A stretch of 64,000 bases of DNA from Halicephalobus mephisto (lineage: Eukaryota > Nematoda > Chromadorea > Rhabditida > Panagrolaimidae), in the NCBI GenBank assembly GCA_009193035.1, contig SWDT01000134.1, positions 124,001 through 188,000 of the forward strand. Reading direction: 5' to 3'. The notes under the pieces were generated by a model. The model did no database searches. It saw only the letters and a program-made list of their open reading frames with translations, and was not told where the DNA came from. The translations under genes were made by a program, and so were the position numbers. Positions 1 to 12,984 of this stretch are shown piece after piece. Position 1 is the first letter of the stretch. Each line of letters starts with the position of its first letter.

Positions 1-3000
1 AGTAAATCAATCGTGTTAATGCTGTGAAAAAGCGAAAAACAGAAACTTGTGAAAAATTAGACAACTATTGTTACGGTGAAATTCAATCATTGTTAACAGT
101 CCATTATTACACATACAGCAAACCGATTTAAATTAGTGAAATTTCCATTTACAAACAACTTACGGTTTTCTAAATTGTACTGTCGGCGACGTCAACGGAG
201 AGTTACCGCTGTTTTCAGAAGCAGCCGGACTCGCAACTCTTGCATTTGCCACATTGGAAGCACTTGAACTAACAACAGGTGGGTTCTTAGAACTAGCCAT
301 TCCATAAGATGCAGTCCAATAAGGTTTCGGAGTACTAGATGAAGCCACGACCGATGAACTGCTTCTTTCAGGTCTCGACTCGACGGATTTTTTAGAAGAG
401 TCAATACTCTGATCAGAGGAATAGATATTTGAGGAACTCTGAAAAGTCGTTAATCATTATTTTTCTGTAAAAATTATTCTTGAATTTTCGAAAAACAATT
501 TTCCCTACGATGAAACAATTCTTCTTCCCGAAAAATATTGATTCATTATTTTTAAATTTCGGTCTTTAATCACATAAAATTCCAAACAACTCACATCTTT
601 TGTAATTGACCGAGAATAGTCCCTGATAGAACTGACTCCAGAACCTGTATTCAACTGTTCATCATCTTCTTCGTCTTCTAAATCCTCTTCCTCTCCCATT
701 GGTGCTCTAGAATCAGATGTAGTCGGAATTTGAACAACTTTTTGTGTTCGCGAAATTGGAGCTGGAGGAAATTTCTGAGTCGCCAATATAGCTGAAGTCA
801 TCGAAGGAGAAGCAGGTTGAACTGTTGAAATTCTTGCAACTGAACTTGTTGAACTCGAAACTGACGAATTAGATCCTGATTTAACAATACTTGAGTTACT
901 CGAATAAGACACAGATTCTTGATTCGACACTCTCGGTGCTGGTAACACCGCTGCCACAGACGGATTACTTTGTTGACTAGATAACGATGAATCAGAATCA
1001 CTTTTTTCTTGTTTGTAATTCTTATAAATCAAATTTCCTGACTCCGGAGGATTTGCTGGATCACTACTAAGAGTAGGTTTCTTCGGCGGTGGAGGACTTG
1101 TGGATCTTTCCGGACTATCCACCTTCAAAGCAGTCAAAGCAACAGGTGACGGAGAAGACAATGGAGGTGGTGAAGTTGGATTTTTCATCAGCGGAACATC
1201 AATACCGAGAGCAAGCGACAAATTCTCATCATGTTCATCTTTCTTTTTAATGTTAATTTTCTCATCCGTGGATAATCTCGGTACAGAAGACCTCTTTAAT
1301 TGCATCGGCGTAGTATTCGTAGTAGGTTGCAGAACATGAGAAGCACTTTGACTCACATGAACATTTACAGGTTTCGTTGATTTTTCTACAGATTTTTGAA
1401 TATTCTCCAAGTATTCTACGATAGACTTATCCGCAACACGTAGGACATCTTGATCGGCATAATTCTTCTCTCCCAATTTCGCTCCATTTTCCATCAATAT
1501 CCTACACGCATCTTTCTCACCCCAGTGAGCCGCAGCATGCAGCGGTGTCCATCCTTCCGCATCTCTTGCTTGAACATTAGCTCCAGCTCTAATTAACATC
1601 CCGATAAGTTGATTGTAACCTTTACTAGCAGCAACATGGAGAGCTGTAGCACCCGTCCTAGGATGAGGTTTATCCAAATACTTGCCACATCTAATCCATT
1701 CCGTACAATCTTTCATCATCGTATTAAATTCTCTATCTCGACATTCTTCAACATCAATATTTTGCTCTTTCAACTGATCTTCCAAGTATTCTTTTATTTC
1801 ATCATCTTCTGCCAAATCCACAGCGAGTTCCTTGTCCGAATTAACAAACGTGAGATCAGCACCTTTTTCACATAGCAACTTAACGATCGGTAAACTTCCA
1901 CAACATACTGCAGCATGAAGAGGTGTCCATCCTTCGTAATCCTGAGCATCAATATCAGCTCCTTTATCCAGTAATAATTTAATTGTGTCTATTTTCCCAT
2001 CAATAACAGCCTGATGTAATGCCGTAACTCCATCTATCGTCGTTGTATTAATATTGGCACCTTTTCCGAGGAGATCATCAATTTCTTCTTCATCACCGCT
2101 ATCACAAACGCTCATAAACACATCACTGTCCTGTAATTATCTTCGATCATTAAAGTCAAAATAACTTTCATTATGAAATTCCCGAACTTTCTAAAACAAA
2201 AAATTCAACTTTATGCAATTCAGCAAAGCAGTCATAATTCTATTATTGTAAAAATTACAAATAATTAATGTTGCGAAATCGTCTCAATGAGGATTTTCAA
2301 ATATATCAAAAATTAAACCTAAAATTTCAGTTTTGTGCAATTATTTCAAAACCAATGTTTCAATATTCTACTATCTGTAGAAATTTAAAAACTTGTATAC
2401 CAAAGTACATGAAGTACAAAACCTATCCATCTTCGGCAATAATTACATATTAAAGTCCTAATAAATATTTAAAAAACAAACAACCCTCTTCAAAACTTGT
2501 TATTATTCAAATTATTTCAATGCGTTTTAACTGCATTTTCGAATTATTCATCATAGTTGAAAAAAACTTACATGAAATTTCACTTTTGATCGATCTATTG
2601 GTTGTCTTACAGCAGCAAGCTTATTCATCTCGCTTTCTTCCCACTGTTTTAATTGTTCCTGCAAAAGTAGTCGTGTAAAGTTGTTGAAAAAGTTCAAACA
2701 CTCGAAAAACAAGAGGAAAAACAAATTTCTGCGCAAAATGCAAAATGTGTAAAAAGAATTTTCCAACGTAAAAGATCTTTTTTAACAATGTTTATCTTAT
2801 TAAGAATTCAAACTTTCCAGAACTAAAAAGTACTAAATCATTTGATTCTCAAAACAAGGAAATGAGGATTTTCCGGAAAATGTGTCATAAAATCTCAATA
2901 CCAGATGTCGGGAAATCGCAAGAGTAAAGTTATGCTAGATATAATACATATGCTCCTACTAGAAACAAAAATCAAGTTGGTCAAGTGTCAACATTCACGC

Positions 3001-3878
3001 CTTAGCAAAAATCTCAGAAGCAAATCAAAAAAATACGACACTTTTTAAGCAGATAAGCAAGCGCGAAATGAACTAATAAACTATGTAATGATTGCTCGAT
3101 GGCTTTGAGGTTATCCGGAAAAGCGGAGAGGAAGAAACATGACACGGTACATCGTCTACTATGTTTACAAGACGGATTTTCGACGATCAAGACTAGTACA
3201 AGTTAATGTGGAAGGTTACCACTTTAGTCAAAATAAAAACAATAAAAGAAGACAAAAAAGGTCAGAAATAACAATGATCCAGTGACCCAAGCCTTACTGG
3301 TTTCGTCGGCGAAGATGAAAGCACAACAGGATGATGAACAGTCTTACTCGATTTCGAATCTCAAGTTTCGTTATTGAGTCGGTTTTCTAGGACGCAAAAA
3401 ACTCTCGGAGTACACACTATCTTAAGAAATCAATAGAAAAAAATTCGATTTGAAATACGAAATACCAAAAAGCAGAACGATGTGAAGCGAAAGGAATCGG
3501 TCGACAATGATCGTTCCTTCATGAATCACACGTAGAACAAGCCTAAAGACGTAGGATGGTAATTTCAAGGGAAAATACCTAGAAAACATTTGCAATTTGC
3601 GTCTTTGCAGAGTGTATCTCAAGACATTGGAGAAAATAGAGTTCCAAAAATGCACCGAAATTTGCTTTTGCATCCGATTTTTGAATGACATATCCGGAAG
3701 TCCCGGAAACGATGCAAGAAAGCAAACCGAAAAGGTAAACAGCGCTCCGGGATGGAAGATTCAAGCAACTTACTCTTCGTTTTGTAATCACATTATTGGC
3801 TATGGATAATTTACTGGCAGCAGCTTCTCTAAAGTGATTATCCAGAGAATCACTTTCACCCGCGGCGTTGTGGACCAT
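1..3878 (-). CDS. mel-11: Myosin phosphatase targeting subunit (MYPT1/MEL-11), 5' part; gene runs off the left edge
   Basis: Regulatory subunit that brings PP1 catalytic subunit to phosphorylated myosin light chain; in C. elegans it opposes Rho-kinase during embryonic elongation. Four coding exons join in phase: 3774-3878, 2572-2658, 595-2130 and 164-438 (about 667 aa in the window). The ATG at 3876-3878 is chosen because that exon then has 35 whole codons ending AGA|GTAAGT and continues into KRREQLKQWEESE, matching the KRNEQLK start of vertebrate MYPT1. The PP1-docking motif KVKF lies at residues 61-64, followed by DSDVF and ankyrin repeats (about residues 65-310, split by the usual spacer). 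After that comes a Ser/Pro-rich low-complexity region with an acidic EEEDLEDEEDDEQ stretch. The C-terminal inhibitory-phosphorylation and leucine-zipper parts are outside the window. Identification is firm; the start is likely but not proven. Confidence 0.9.
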
Positions 3879-4846
3879 TTTGATAAAATCGAGAGTGTGC
3901 AAGAAATTGACAGCTTCCTTCTCCGTCGTGGTTGTAGATGGAGCGTCCTCTCGGAGGAACGCGATCGGCACCGAATAAAGATCCCGGATCAATCTGTTTC
4001 AATGCAGCTGCAATTTTGTTAAATACAATCAATATAAAAAATTTATATGTGAGCAAAAAAGAAAACGTGAACCAAAACCGAAGCGAATCGCGGTCTAATC
4101 CAATCAATTTTCCCATTCAACGGGGATAGTGGCATTCCCGCATTTTCTCCTTTCGGAACACTGCATATATGAAAATTGATAAATCAAGAAGAAAGACTCA
4201 CCTGGTGACCGATAATAGTAGCTGCGAGAAAAGGGAAATAACCAGGACGCTCCTCTCGCGCGCCCGTTCTTGGTCAGATTTGAAACAATGTCCACTGAAT
4301 AAAAGACGCAATATCCGATGATTACTCCGATCGGGTGATGGACTTTGGCAGTAGATGTCGGAACATCTCAAATAGATCAGAAATAAACGCACAAATATCC
4401 GAAATTTTGCGGGAATTTCTTGCCAGAATTCCGCTGTTTTCTTCGGTGCTTTGCCGTACGATTTTTTATGGACAAACTAAAGTTCGGAGTAAGGAATAAG
4501 TGATGAGTCGTCTGCGCAGTACACACAGAGCTCCGATAATGCAATGGTACAAGAGGAAAATGCAGACAAGCAAAGAATGCAAAAATCGAACATGTGCGCC
4601 TAGATCTCTCCGATCGGGTGGTCACAAGTGTGTCCGTCATCGGCTTTCGTGAGGGGAGTGAGTCACAGGTTCCTCCTAGTCGATTTATCCAGGATACCGC
4701 TGATCCACCAGCTGTCTCCCACCCATTCACCTTTATTTGTTTTTAGTTCAGTTATATTTTTGCTTTAGTTTCATTACGCAGACAAGTAAGCTGTTTCGGA
4801 GGGTTATCAATCAAGTAACACGCGGAAAGTGCAAAATATACTTCAA
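3879..4846. other. Upstream region of mel-11, between it and the next minus-strand gene
   Basis: This stretch is richer in GC than most spacers here and has several open frames on the minus strand, including one that overlaps the mel-11 start exon. A donor-like CAG|GTGAGT occurs near 4201 on the minus strand, so a spliced 5' leader is possible. None of the frames shows a recognisable domain, so I read it as promoter and 5' UTR. Confidence 0.4.
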
Positions 4847-6574
4847 TTAGTAAATGTGGGATTTTATCATGGAATCGGGGTTTCGTTCGATCTCTATCAG
4901 AGGGACAGACTCGTGTCTGGGATCAGGAGGGTTGAAACCGCAGCGTATTTTCTGGATTTTCGAAGGACGGGGTAATCTGCTGGGTCTTCGGGGACTCTGA
5001 TTCGTCTTCTCGCTCGAGGAATTCCTTCTTGGATTCTCGGTTTTGTGGGGTGACATGTTCCGGTAGGGGATGGATCTCCGAAACACTGTCGTCAAAGAAG
5101 CTGATCTGTCACTGGTCGACCGTCTTCGGAGGATGGAAGGCAGTCGGGATGGAGGCCGACTCTGTACAGCCACCGGTTTACTCCCAGGATGGTTATTTAC
5201 AGGTTTCCGAGGAGGGGATTTCGGGTAGTTACTGATAACGATCGGCGGAACTGAAGACGGATTACTTGATGACTCAATAATCTGAGGACGAATGACGTGG
5301 ATTTCTTCTTTTTCAATTTCCTGAATATTGGGTAGAATTTTAGAAGTTGTTGAACCAGGGGAAATTACGACGTCCGGGATTGAAGGCCGTTTTCCGACTG
5401 GAGACGGAGAACGATTACCTTGAATTTCGCATTTTAACTTTTAAAAGTCGCTGGAAAAAACCCACCATTGTCCATGGACCCTCTGTCTTCTCGTGAGTCT
5501 TGTTCTGACAAGGATATGGAATAAATCCATTCGGCTGCTCTTTGGGCTCTGGAGGAATCAACTTCGGGGTACATACTTTGAGTGACGTCAGGGTTGTCTT
5601 CTGAATTTATTAAAGTTAAAAATGAATAACTTTAAATTTTCACCTAAGGAAGATCCGTGTGAATACCTCCTAGGAACGGCAGTCGATAAGTGGCCATCAT
5701 CGGAAGGAGTAAACGTTACTTTTTTCGATTTCCCATTGTCTAAGGAATCCAATTCACATTGACAGACACTGCTGTGTTCAGGAGTTGACCGTCTTCTACT
5801 CGATGGGGGAGTTGGCGGATGATACAGCTGATGATTTGAAGAAATCACTCGAGGTCTGAAAAGTAATCTGACTGATGGATTGAAATCTTTCGATCAAAAC
5901 ACATTTGACCTAGAACGAATGGTGCCGCAACGAAAGACCCTGCAGTCAATTCGCTAGTTTACTGTAGGTGCAACAGGTGGTGAATGTTGCATTTTTTCGA
6001 ATTCCTACTATTATTAAACTTTTTTTGTTTCCATGTGTTATTGTTAGTATTTTAGATTTTCTAATATCTCCCTGTTTATACGTGATTTTGCAGCAGAAAA
6101 CCCGGCATCCCAATCAGCTGGTCTATTGTCAGCTGAAAAAATATTGAGCATCAGTTGTGCTGCTTTTTGTTTTTTATTTTTTTGTTCCCGCGTGTCGTTG
6201 TTGGTGTATTAAACTATTCCAATACCTTCCTGTTTTCATGTGACCCTAGAACGAAAAGCCCTACAATCAACTAATTTACTGCCAGCTAAAGTCCTGAGCA
6301 TTAGTTGCACTGTTGTTGATATATGGAGTACTTCCAATATTTATTCGTTTTATACGCGAACCCCACGACGCTTCGCTAATATTATTTGTAATCTTATTAT
6401 CATAAAAACCAACCTCGGGAGAAGTCTGTAATCAATAGCAATGTTGTGGGTGGAAGACACTGAATGTCTTCTACTGTTACCCTTTTGCTGAGGGCCTTTG
6501 GATTTCCCTTGTTTATTATTTTTCAGCTCGTTATTCACATTAGAAACATTAAATAGTGCAAAATAAAATGCCAT
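4847..6574 (-). CDS. Uncharacterised basic Ser/Pro/Arg-rich protein
   Basis: Four exons join in phase to give about 359 aa: 6414-6574, 5855-5644, 5600-5466 and 5418-4847. The ATG at 6574 is the first in frame; the open frame extends upstream without another ATG, so a 5' exon may be missed. The first donor (GAG|GTTGG) is weak. The protein is low-complexity: a Lys/Gln-rich start, two similar Arg/Ser-rich motifs (SSRRRSTPEHSS and ILRRRSTSDRSAS), a short acidic segment RAQRAAEWIYSISLSEQDSR, and a long Pro/Arg/Ser tail ending SHIY. The repeated RRRST motifs look like basophilic-kinase sites. I do not recognise the family; the intact frame across four exons is the evidence that it is real. Confidence 0.6.
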
Positions 6575-7898
6575 ATTTAGACCAACAGAGATAAAGACAC
6601 CAAAAATGGCACCAACTGTGTTTGAGCCGGAAAACAAAAAAGACCGAAATCAGAACTTTCGAAATTGTGGGCGACTAAGGCAATTATTCCCCTGGGGTTA
6701 TCAAAAAGGCAACTGCAAGGGTGTCACAGTCTCCAGAAAGAGGAGAATGTGATAAAACAATGAAATATCGGCTACTTGAGGAAAGAATCCCCTGACGACA
6801 GGAAATGTGAGTCAGGAGCTGGAATGGATAAACAAACAAGGCATCGTTCGTGATTGATTATTGGTCTCTCGGAAATGAAATCCAGTGATGCCAGTTTCAT
6901 CAGGGACTTCTTGATGGATTTTGGGGAGATAAAATGAGATATCTAGATTTGAACTTTAGTAAGCAAAGAAAACAACCCTGACTTCGATGGAGCACTCGGG
7001 GTAGGTATAGTGTTTTTGATATTAGGGCTTTTGTATGTGGTTATTAATTACCGAAAGTGGCAGAGGGTTTTGTACCTTATATTCTAGAAGTTTTTGGATC
7101 TATTTATGGAGACTATATTTTCGAGAAAATTAACTACGAACGTGTAGGATTACGAAATAATTACTCCACAAAAAAACAAACTTCTCACGTAGGCACTTTA
7201 ATTTTCGGTAACTCCCGGAAATTCGTGTCGAGACAGTTTCGCAATCATATTTATTTGTTGCTTTTAAAATAGTATTATTATGATTGCATCCTTGGAGGCT
7301 ACGTAGACACTAAATTTTGCACTTTTAGGTCTCGACTGGAAGATCTTGAAAATCTTCGTTGAAACAATTTCGTAGTATTTTTAATTTTTACAACAATATT
7401 ACTAGTTTCGTAAGAGTTCTCGATGGACTTTGGAAGAATAAACATCTAGATTGAAATTATTTTTGATGTTTATTTGATACATTGTTATTTATTTAAATTC
7501 TCAATTGTTTGGGTTTTTAGAGAAAATTCGCAAGTAGTTCATCAACGAACGAACTAAATAGATTAGACTATCTGTCTTCAAATTACTCGTCAAATGGTCC
7601 GCTGGATTGCAATTTACTCTTTGACGAAGTGAAAACAGAAGACTAGGCGTGGCGACTGAATTGAGAAGGCGCGTGAAAGCTGGTTTTTGCTTGCCCTTGG
7701 GCTTTGCGCAGTGGGACAGATGAACAAGCAGCCGTTGGTCCGGCTTGGTCTGACGGTCTTTCCATCGTGTGCGGCCAGAGGCATGCTCTTCTCTTTTCAC
7801 TTTTAGCGCTTCGATATTTTTGTTCCAACTGCCAAATACATCCTTTTTTATTTTTCAGTGGTATTTGGGACATTCCGGTTATTTATTGAGATTTACAA
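6575..7898. other. Intergenic, no gene seen
   Basis: Divergent promoter region between the Ser/Pro/Arg-rich gene (minus) and the HD-fold gene (plus). Small open frames at 7057-7272 and 7501-7873 show no family features or splice-consistent context. A polypyrimidine tract with ttttcag at 7850-7858, about 40 bp before the next ATG, is a good 5' UTR or spliced-leader acceptor. Confidence 0.5.
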
Positions 7899-8869
7899 AT
7901 GTCACAATCGACGTTGAAGAGTCTGAGAGCTCGATGGGACGATCTGACCTCCTTTGTCGGGGAGAACACGAAGGAGAAGTGGTGGACTCTGTTGATAGAA
8001 GCGTATTCCCCGAGACCGTTCTACAATCTAGATCACTTGGTGCACATGTTCGAGTTCTACGACGAGTACAAGGATAAACTCAAAGACAGATATGCCACGG
8101 CTTTTGCGGTGTTTTTCAAGCAGTGAGTTTCTTTGAGGTCAATTATTGATTTGGTCATTTGGCCGTTGTCGCCTGTGGCGTTGGAGTTGTTTTATTTTCT
8201 CGTCAAAGGATATTCGATTGTCACGGACTGGGCTTTAATTAGTTCTGTCTTGGTGGCCCTTGCTCAAAGCAACTCAGGCAGAGTTAATAGTTCAAGACAT
8301 CGAAGGCCATTTTTCGTCAAAAACGCAACTATTTAGAATATAACCTTAGGCAAAACGGCCAAGTCGTTGAACTTTGTTTTTTTGAAGTCAATTGAAATTA
8401 GAAAACGGGTCAGTCTGGAAATACAATTAAGATTTTATCCGTTTTCAGCATCGACTATGACCCCAGGGCTTCTGACAGTCCGGAAAAATCAGCCCAAAAA
8501 CTTCATGAATTTTCGCAAGAAACAACCTTAGACCAGGAAAATTACATTGCTGATCTCATTGTTCAATCAGGCAGTAACTGCACCGACGCCCATCTGGGTA
8601 GTGACTACGGTAACGACGATCTCCATTTCTTAATCGATTTCGATTTTGCATTCCTTGGACAAGACGACACGGCTTACAAACAGCACTCAGAAGCCATAAG
8701 AAAGGAACATTCTCATTTGTCAGATACAGAATACAAGGAACAACGATTGAAACTTTTGCGCTTATTCCTCCAGATTCCGAACATTTATGCAACGAAAGAA
8801 TTTCGGGAGAGGTTTGAACAGAAGGCGAGAAACAACATTTCTGCAGAAATCGAGTTGTTATCCAAATGA
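7899..8869 (+). CDS. HD-superfamily phosphohydrolase-like protein (COG4339 type)
   Basis: Two exons, 7899-8122 and 8449-8869, give 214 aa, the usual length for this family of predicted metal-dependent phosphohydrolases. Family landmarks in order are an N-terminal W..L...Y..PRPFYNLDHL, then FFKHIDYDP, SAQKLHEF, FLIDFDFAFLG, Y..HSEAIRKEHS, then LRLFLQIPNIYAT and a C-terminal ARNNISAEIELL. Oddity: where most members have the His-Asp dyad (WFHD.VYD) this protein reads FFKHIDYD, and the later T..H position reads SGSN, so metal ligands appear lost. It may be a non-catalytic member. An AATAAA signal follows near 8899. Family assignment is good; substrate is unknown. Confidence 0.75.
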
Positions 8870-9856
8870 CCTAGAGAATTATTATTCGTGCTCCTTGGAA
8901 TAAATAAAATTATTATACAAACCGAAAAGAGGGTCATTTCGAGATTGTCTGAATGGGGATTTTCACGTTTTTAGGAACTAAAAGAATTCGAAATTTCGGT
9001 TTTTGGTGATTATTTCGCAATCAATCGTATTTGAATTTTTTATGAATTGGTCCCAACCTGAACTTTTAGACCTTATTAGAAACTAAACTAGCCTGAAATT
9101 ATGGTTTTAAGTGATGATTATTCTGTCATCTTGCACTATTTCGTAATTCTTTAAATTACATCCTCCTTAAGTAGATCCAAAAACCTCTAAATTAGAATAT
9201 ATAGTAGAGCACCCTTGGTCCATCCTCAAGGGTCAATTTTCATATATGAAACTGTGAATAGATATCCGAAAAATCATAACGAATATCGAAAGAGCTCGCC
9301 GAAATCAGGTTGGTTTGCTTGGGATAAAAACAAGAGCGAAACATGAATAAAAACCAGTTAAACCATAATCGGAAGAGGATCTCATTGATATTCAGGGAAT
9401 TGCCAGTGCGGGACCCCTTGATTTCTTCTCGCACCGTCCGCAGCCGTTTGGCGTTCTGTCCTGCTTGGCGGGAATACCTCTTTCGACTCGTCGATTGAAT
9501 TTCGAAATTGCATTTCTTCGTTTATTTCCGTCTTCTCATTTACTTTCGAATTCCGATCATTTGTTCTGAATTTCCCTACAATAACGTCCCTATCAGTCTT
9601 GTTTGCACACTTGACATAATAGGATTCTGAATTACCACATGGACGGACGGGAAATTGGATGACTTTTTGTCAAATTCCTTTTTTGCCTATTTTAAGTGCT
9701 GAAGTAAATCTTCAACCTTTTGTGCGACAGATTAGGTGATAAACCCCATTCTACTACTCGTAGCGTGTTATTCTTCGTGATCGATATAAAATCTATGGGT
9801 GTGGAAACTACTTATTCTGTAGGTTTTGTTTTTCAGGTCTTGGTGTTCTTATAGTC
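8870..9856. other. Intergenic; holds one copy of a weak dispersed repeat
   Basis: No coding exon recognised. The stretch 8935-9100 resembles 2265-2455 and 49190-49375: an 'aatgaggattttca'-like start and 'aaatttcagtttt.gt.attatttc' in the middle. The last 100 bp, ending in tttttcag near 9836, form a likely 5' UTR acceptor for the nucleoporin gene. Confidence 0.35.
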
Positions 9857-12279
9857 ATGACGCGAACTCCTGGAGCAAGTGAACTAGCTCCTCAGTACGA
9901 TGTCGACAACTTGTCTTTGGCGATTCAGAAGTTGGAACTTGCTGTCATCCGCTCCTTGGTGAGTTTGTTTTCATATATACCCATTTTATTGGTGTCTTAC
10001 CTAGGAATCGATGGAAGTCCGCATGAAGGGGCTAGAGTCAAGAATTGATAACTTCCAATCATACTATGGTGATCTGGAGATGAAAAGAAACGCCGATGTC
10101 AGCGCTCTGGTGAACACTGTTGTCGGGATAACTAACAATCTGACTGGTCTGCTGAACGATGTCATCCTGCAGAAGAATAATGCTGTTATGCAGGCTACCA
10201 AGCAGGAGTTTGCCGCACCTGCAATGGTTCCTCCTGCGATGTCGATGTACAGGGCTCCTGTTCAAATCCCTCAACCCCAGAGCATCTTTCCTCAACAAAT
10301 GGCACAGCCGATGGCTCAGCCTGTGGTTCCTTCTATTGTGCCCAAGCCTGCTCCTCCAGTTGCCACCGCCCCTGTTCAGCAAGTCGTTCAATCACCAGTC
10401 TTGACGGGAGTTTCTACTGCTCCCGCAGCCCCTGCTCCTGTCGCACCCCAAGTTGCAACACCCAAGAAGGAAGAGAAACCTGTTCTCGGATTCGGAGATA
10501 AGTTCGCCAAGAAGCCAGGTGAATGGGATTGTCAAGGATGCTATAACCGTAATCAAGCAGAGCATGAGAAATGCCCTTCATGTGGTACTACCAAGGATGG
10601 GAAACAACCAGCTACTCCTGAGTCCAAACCACTCATCTCGAAGTTGCCTGAAGTTAAGCCGACTTCCCAACCAATCTCTTTCGGTTTTCAAGCCCCAAAA
10701 ACAACTACTGCAACTCCAACTACTACCGCTGCTGCACCTGCAACTACTACTTCAGGATCAGCTATTACTTTTAGCTTCAAGCCTCCTGTTACGAAAACTG
10801 AAACTCCTGTTTCCTCTATTTTTGGACAGAATACCACATCTCCTTTTGCTGCTAAGACCGGTACTCCAACAACTGGTACTACTTCTATGTTTGGTGGCGG
10901 GGTCAAAGGCGCTACTACATTGTTCGGAGGCTCTGCTGCTAAACCATTTTCTCAGAATACTAGTGGTATCAGCTTCGGCTCTCTAGCTAATCAACCAAGC
11001 TTTCTCGACAAGTCTGCTCAAGATTCCAATAATGCTGCAAGTGATAGCTTCGGAGCCAAGTCCTCGACTACTTTCAAGAAAGAGGACGGTGAAGGCCACG
11101 AGACTGAATCTCCTGAGGAATTTGTCCCTGATGCTCACTTTGAACCTGTTGTTCCCCTTCCCGACAAAGTTGATGTTGTTACCGGTGAAGAAAACGAAAA
11201 GACTGTGTATGAAAGCCGTGCTAAGCTTTACGTTTTCGCTGACAAGGCTGTCAAAGAACGTGGCACTGGTGTTCTCAAGGTAAGAGTTTTTTACGTACAT
11301 TGCATGAGCTGATGAGGTAAATTTAGATCCTTCATGATCCTGAGAAGAAGTCTTATCGCTGTGTAATGCGTCGTGACCAAGTATTCAAGATCTGTGCGAA
11401 CTTCAAAATATATCCAAACATGACCGTTGAGGACAAACCCGGTAGAGACAATGTTGGCATATTCCATTGCGTTGATTTTTCTGAGGATGCTGCGAATGGA
11501 GTCAACTCCGTCTTCTTGATCAAGTTCGACAATGGAGCCGAGTATAACAACTTCAAGAAGAAGTTTGCTGAATCGTCCAAAGCTTCTGGTGAATAATTTC
11601 CCTATGTTTATTCATTGTGAACTGTATTGTTCTGACGTTTTGATTGAATGAAGTAAATTACAGGAACTGATCCTGGACGAGTTGGTTCATCTAACGAAAC
11701 CCAATCTGAGTCCAAAGGCTCTTTTTTGCCTTCTATCTCTTCTCATTCACAGGATGACGAGGCGGAGGATGCTGATTATTATGAGGATGAAGATTACGGG
11801 CCGGAAGTGAGTCTTTTGGACGAGTTTCCTTTATTGTTGTAAAAATTGTAGGACGAGGAAGAGACCAGAGTCGTCCATGAAGCTCCTTGTACGGTCATCT
11901 TGAGCGATGCTTATACTTCACCTATGGCTAGAAATGTAGGTCTAATGTGATTTGGATAATGGTAGATTGGTGTGATTTATAGGCGGGTAAACCAGACACC
12001 CTCAAAAATGTTCAATTGGTTGTGAGTACTCCGGATGATGATAGCTTCAGAATTGCCTTCGAGAAGAATGAAGAGGAGGAACATTTTCCCCATTACATTG
12101 ACAAGACTTTTGCTTTTACTTTGAACGGGAAAAGCTTGAAATATACCGCGAGAAATGCAGATACGGGGATTCGAAAGCAGATTAGTTGTGAATTTCCGAA
12201 TGTCGAGATTGCTAAGAAAACTTTGGAGTGGCTGGAAGAATTCAAGAACACCACCACCTACGATGGCACTGATGAGTAA
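9857..12279 (+). CDS. npp-9: RanBP2/Nup358-type nucleoporin (NPP-9-like)
   Basis: Cytoplasmic-face nuclear pore protein that binds Ran. Six exons join in phase to 720 aa: 9857-9958, 10005-11279, 11327-11588, 11664-11806, 11852-11935 and 11983-12279. Residues 1-90 are helical and probably coiled. Next comes an Ala/Pro/Gln/Val-rich linker, then a RanBP2 zinc finger at about 207-230 (W-D-C-x2-C-x10-C-x2-C). An FG region follows (SFGFQ, SIFGQ, MFGGG, LFGGS, SFGS). A Ran-binding domain spans about 410-545, with [17 protein letters not shown] and GTGVLKILHD. After an acidic linker, the last 120 residues form another globular segment. C. elegans NPP-9 is longer, so this may be a reduced or variant form. 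A diverged copy of part of the linker sits in the gene at 19070. Confidence 0.85.
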
Positions 12280-12379
12280 CTTGATTTTATATGAATTTGT
12301 TTATTTTGATCACTTTTCAAAGTTTGTGTATTCCAATATCAGTAAAGTAGTTCATTAGCAAGTTTGTGAAAGAGAATTA

Positions 12380-12760
12380 CATGTAGATAATTCCAGCTTC
12401 CATCGTGATGTTATGGAAGTCTTGGCCTTGGATGACGCGAAGGTACCCACTTTCAACTGGTGCCTTGGCTCTTGGTGGTTCTGTACTCGTCGGCTTGGAA
12501 TCAGACGACTAGAAGAATATGGTTTTCAATGTTTTCGTCACTGCATTTGGTGACAAGAACTCGTTGACGTAATTGAACAGAGATTGAGGATAATTTCGAA
12601 GTAAATATCTCATTGTAGTTGCTATAATGATAAAACTTATAAAGCATGATGACATTGGTAATGAAGTCTTCGTCGGGAAAACATTCGGTGCTTCCAGTGA
12701 TTTTCGTTTTTGCAGAATCAGAAGGAATTCTGTAGGTTTGTTTTTGATTCTGGAATAGGC
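12380..12760 (-). pseudogene. Decayed cathepsin-like remnant A
   Basis: On the minus strand, about 12380-12480 matches the C-terminus of the intact protease next door (SGYLRVIQGQDF against [12 protein letters not shown], both followed by ITxE and a stop). Positions 12670-12750 match its pro-CGNTW/YPYE region at the nucleotide level. The Asn-Ser-Trp-Gly segment and most of the catalytic region are missing or scrambled, so this is a relic of a tandem duplicate. Confidence 0.65.
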
Positions 12761-12984
12761 ACGAACCGAAAATCAGTAAGTATCTAAGTGTACTCTAACT
12801 TTAATAATATGATAATTCATTGTTTATGTGTAGTCTTTTGGAATTAGTATAGAATCCTTTTTACAGTATTATATAGAAACTGCCTGTTATAGAATTTTCT
12901 GAGTATTGAGTATATATGAATCTGCTTATTTTTTATTATTTTTTCATACTTTTACTCATTACTAATACAATAGAGTGGATCCGA

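Noticed and set aside
3856..4116. A second minus-strand frame (AALKQIDPGSLFG...) as the mel-11 N-terminus
   Set aside because: It runs to a stop and cannot join the conserved EQLKQW exon in phase; the ATG at 3878 can.
7057..7272. 71-codon plus frame
   Set aside because: No splice context, no domain and AT-biased composition.
10453..10986. 177-codon plus-strand frame rich in Leu
   Set aside because: A shadow of the npp-9-like gene in another frame; its codon bias follows the real frame.
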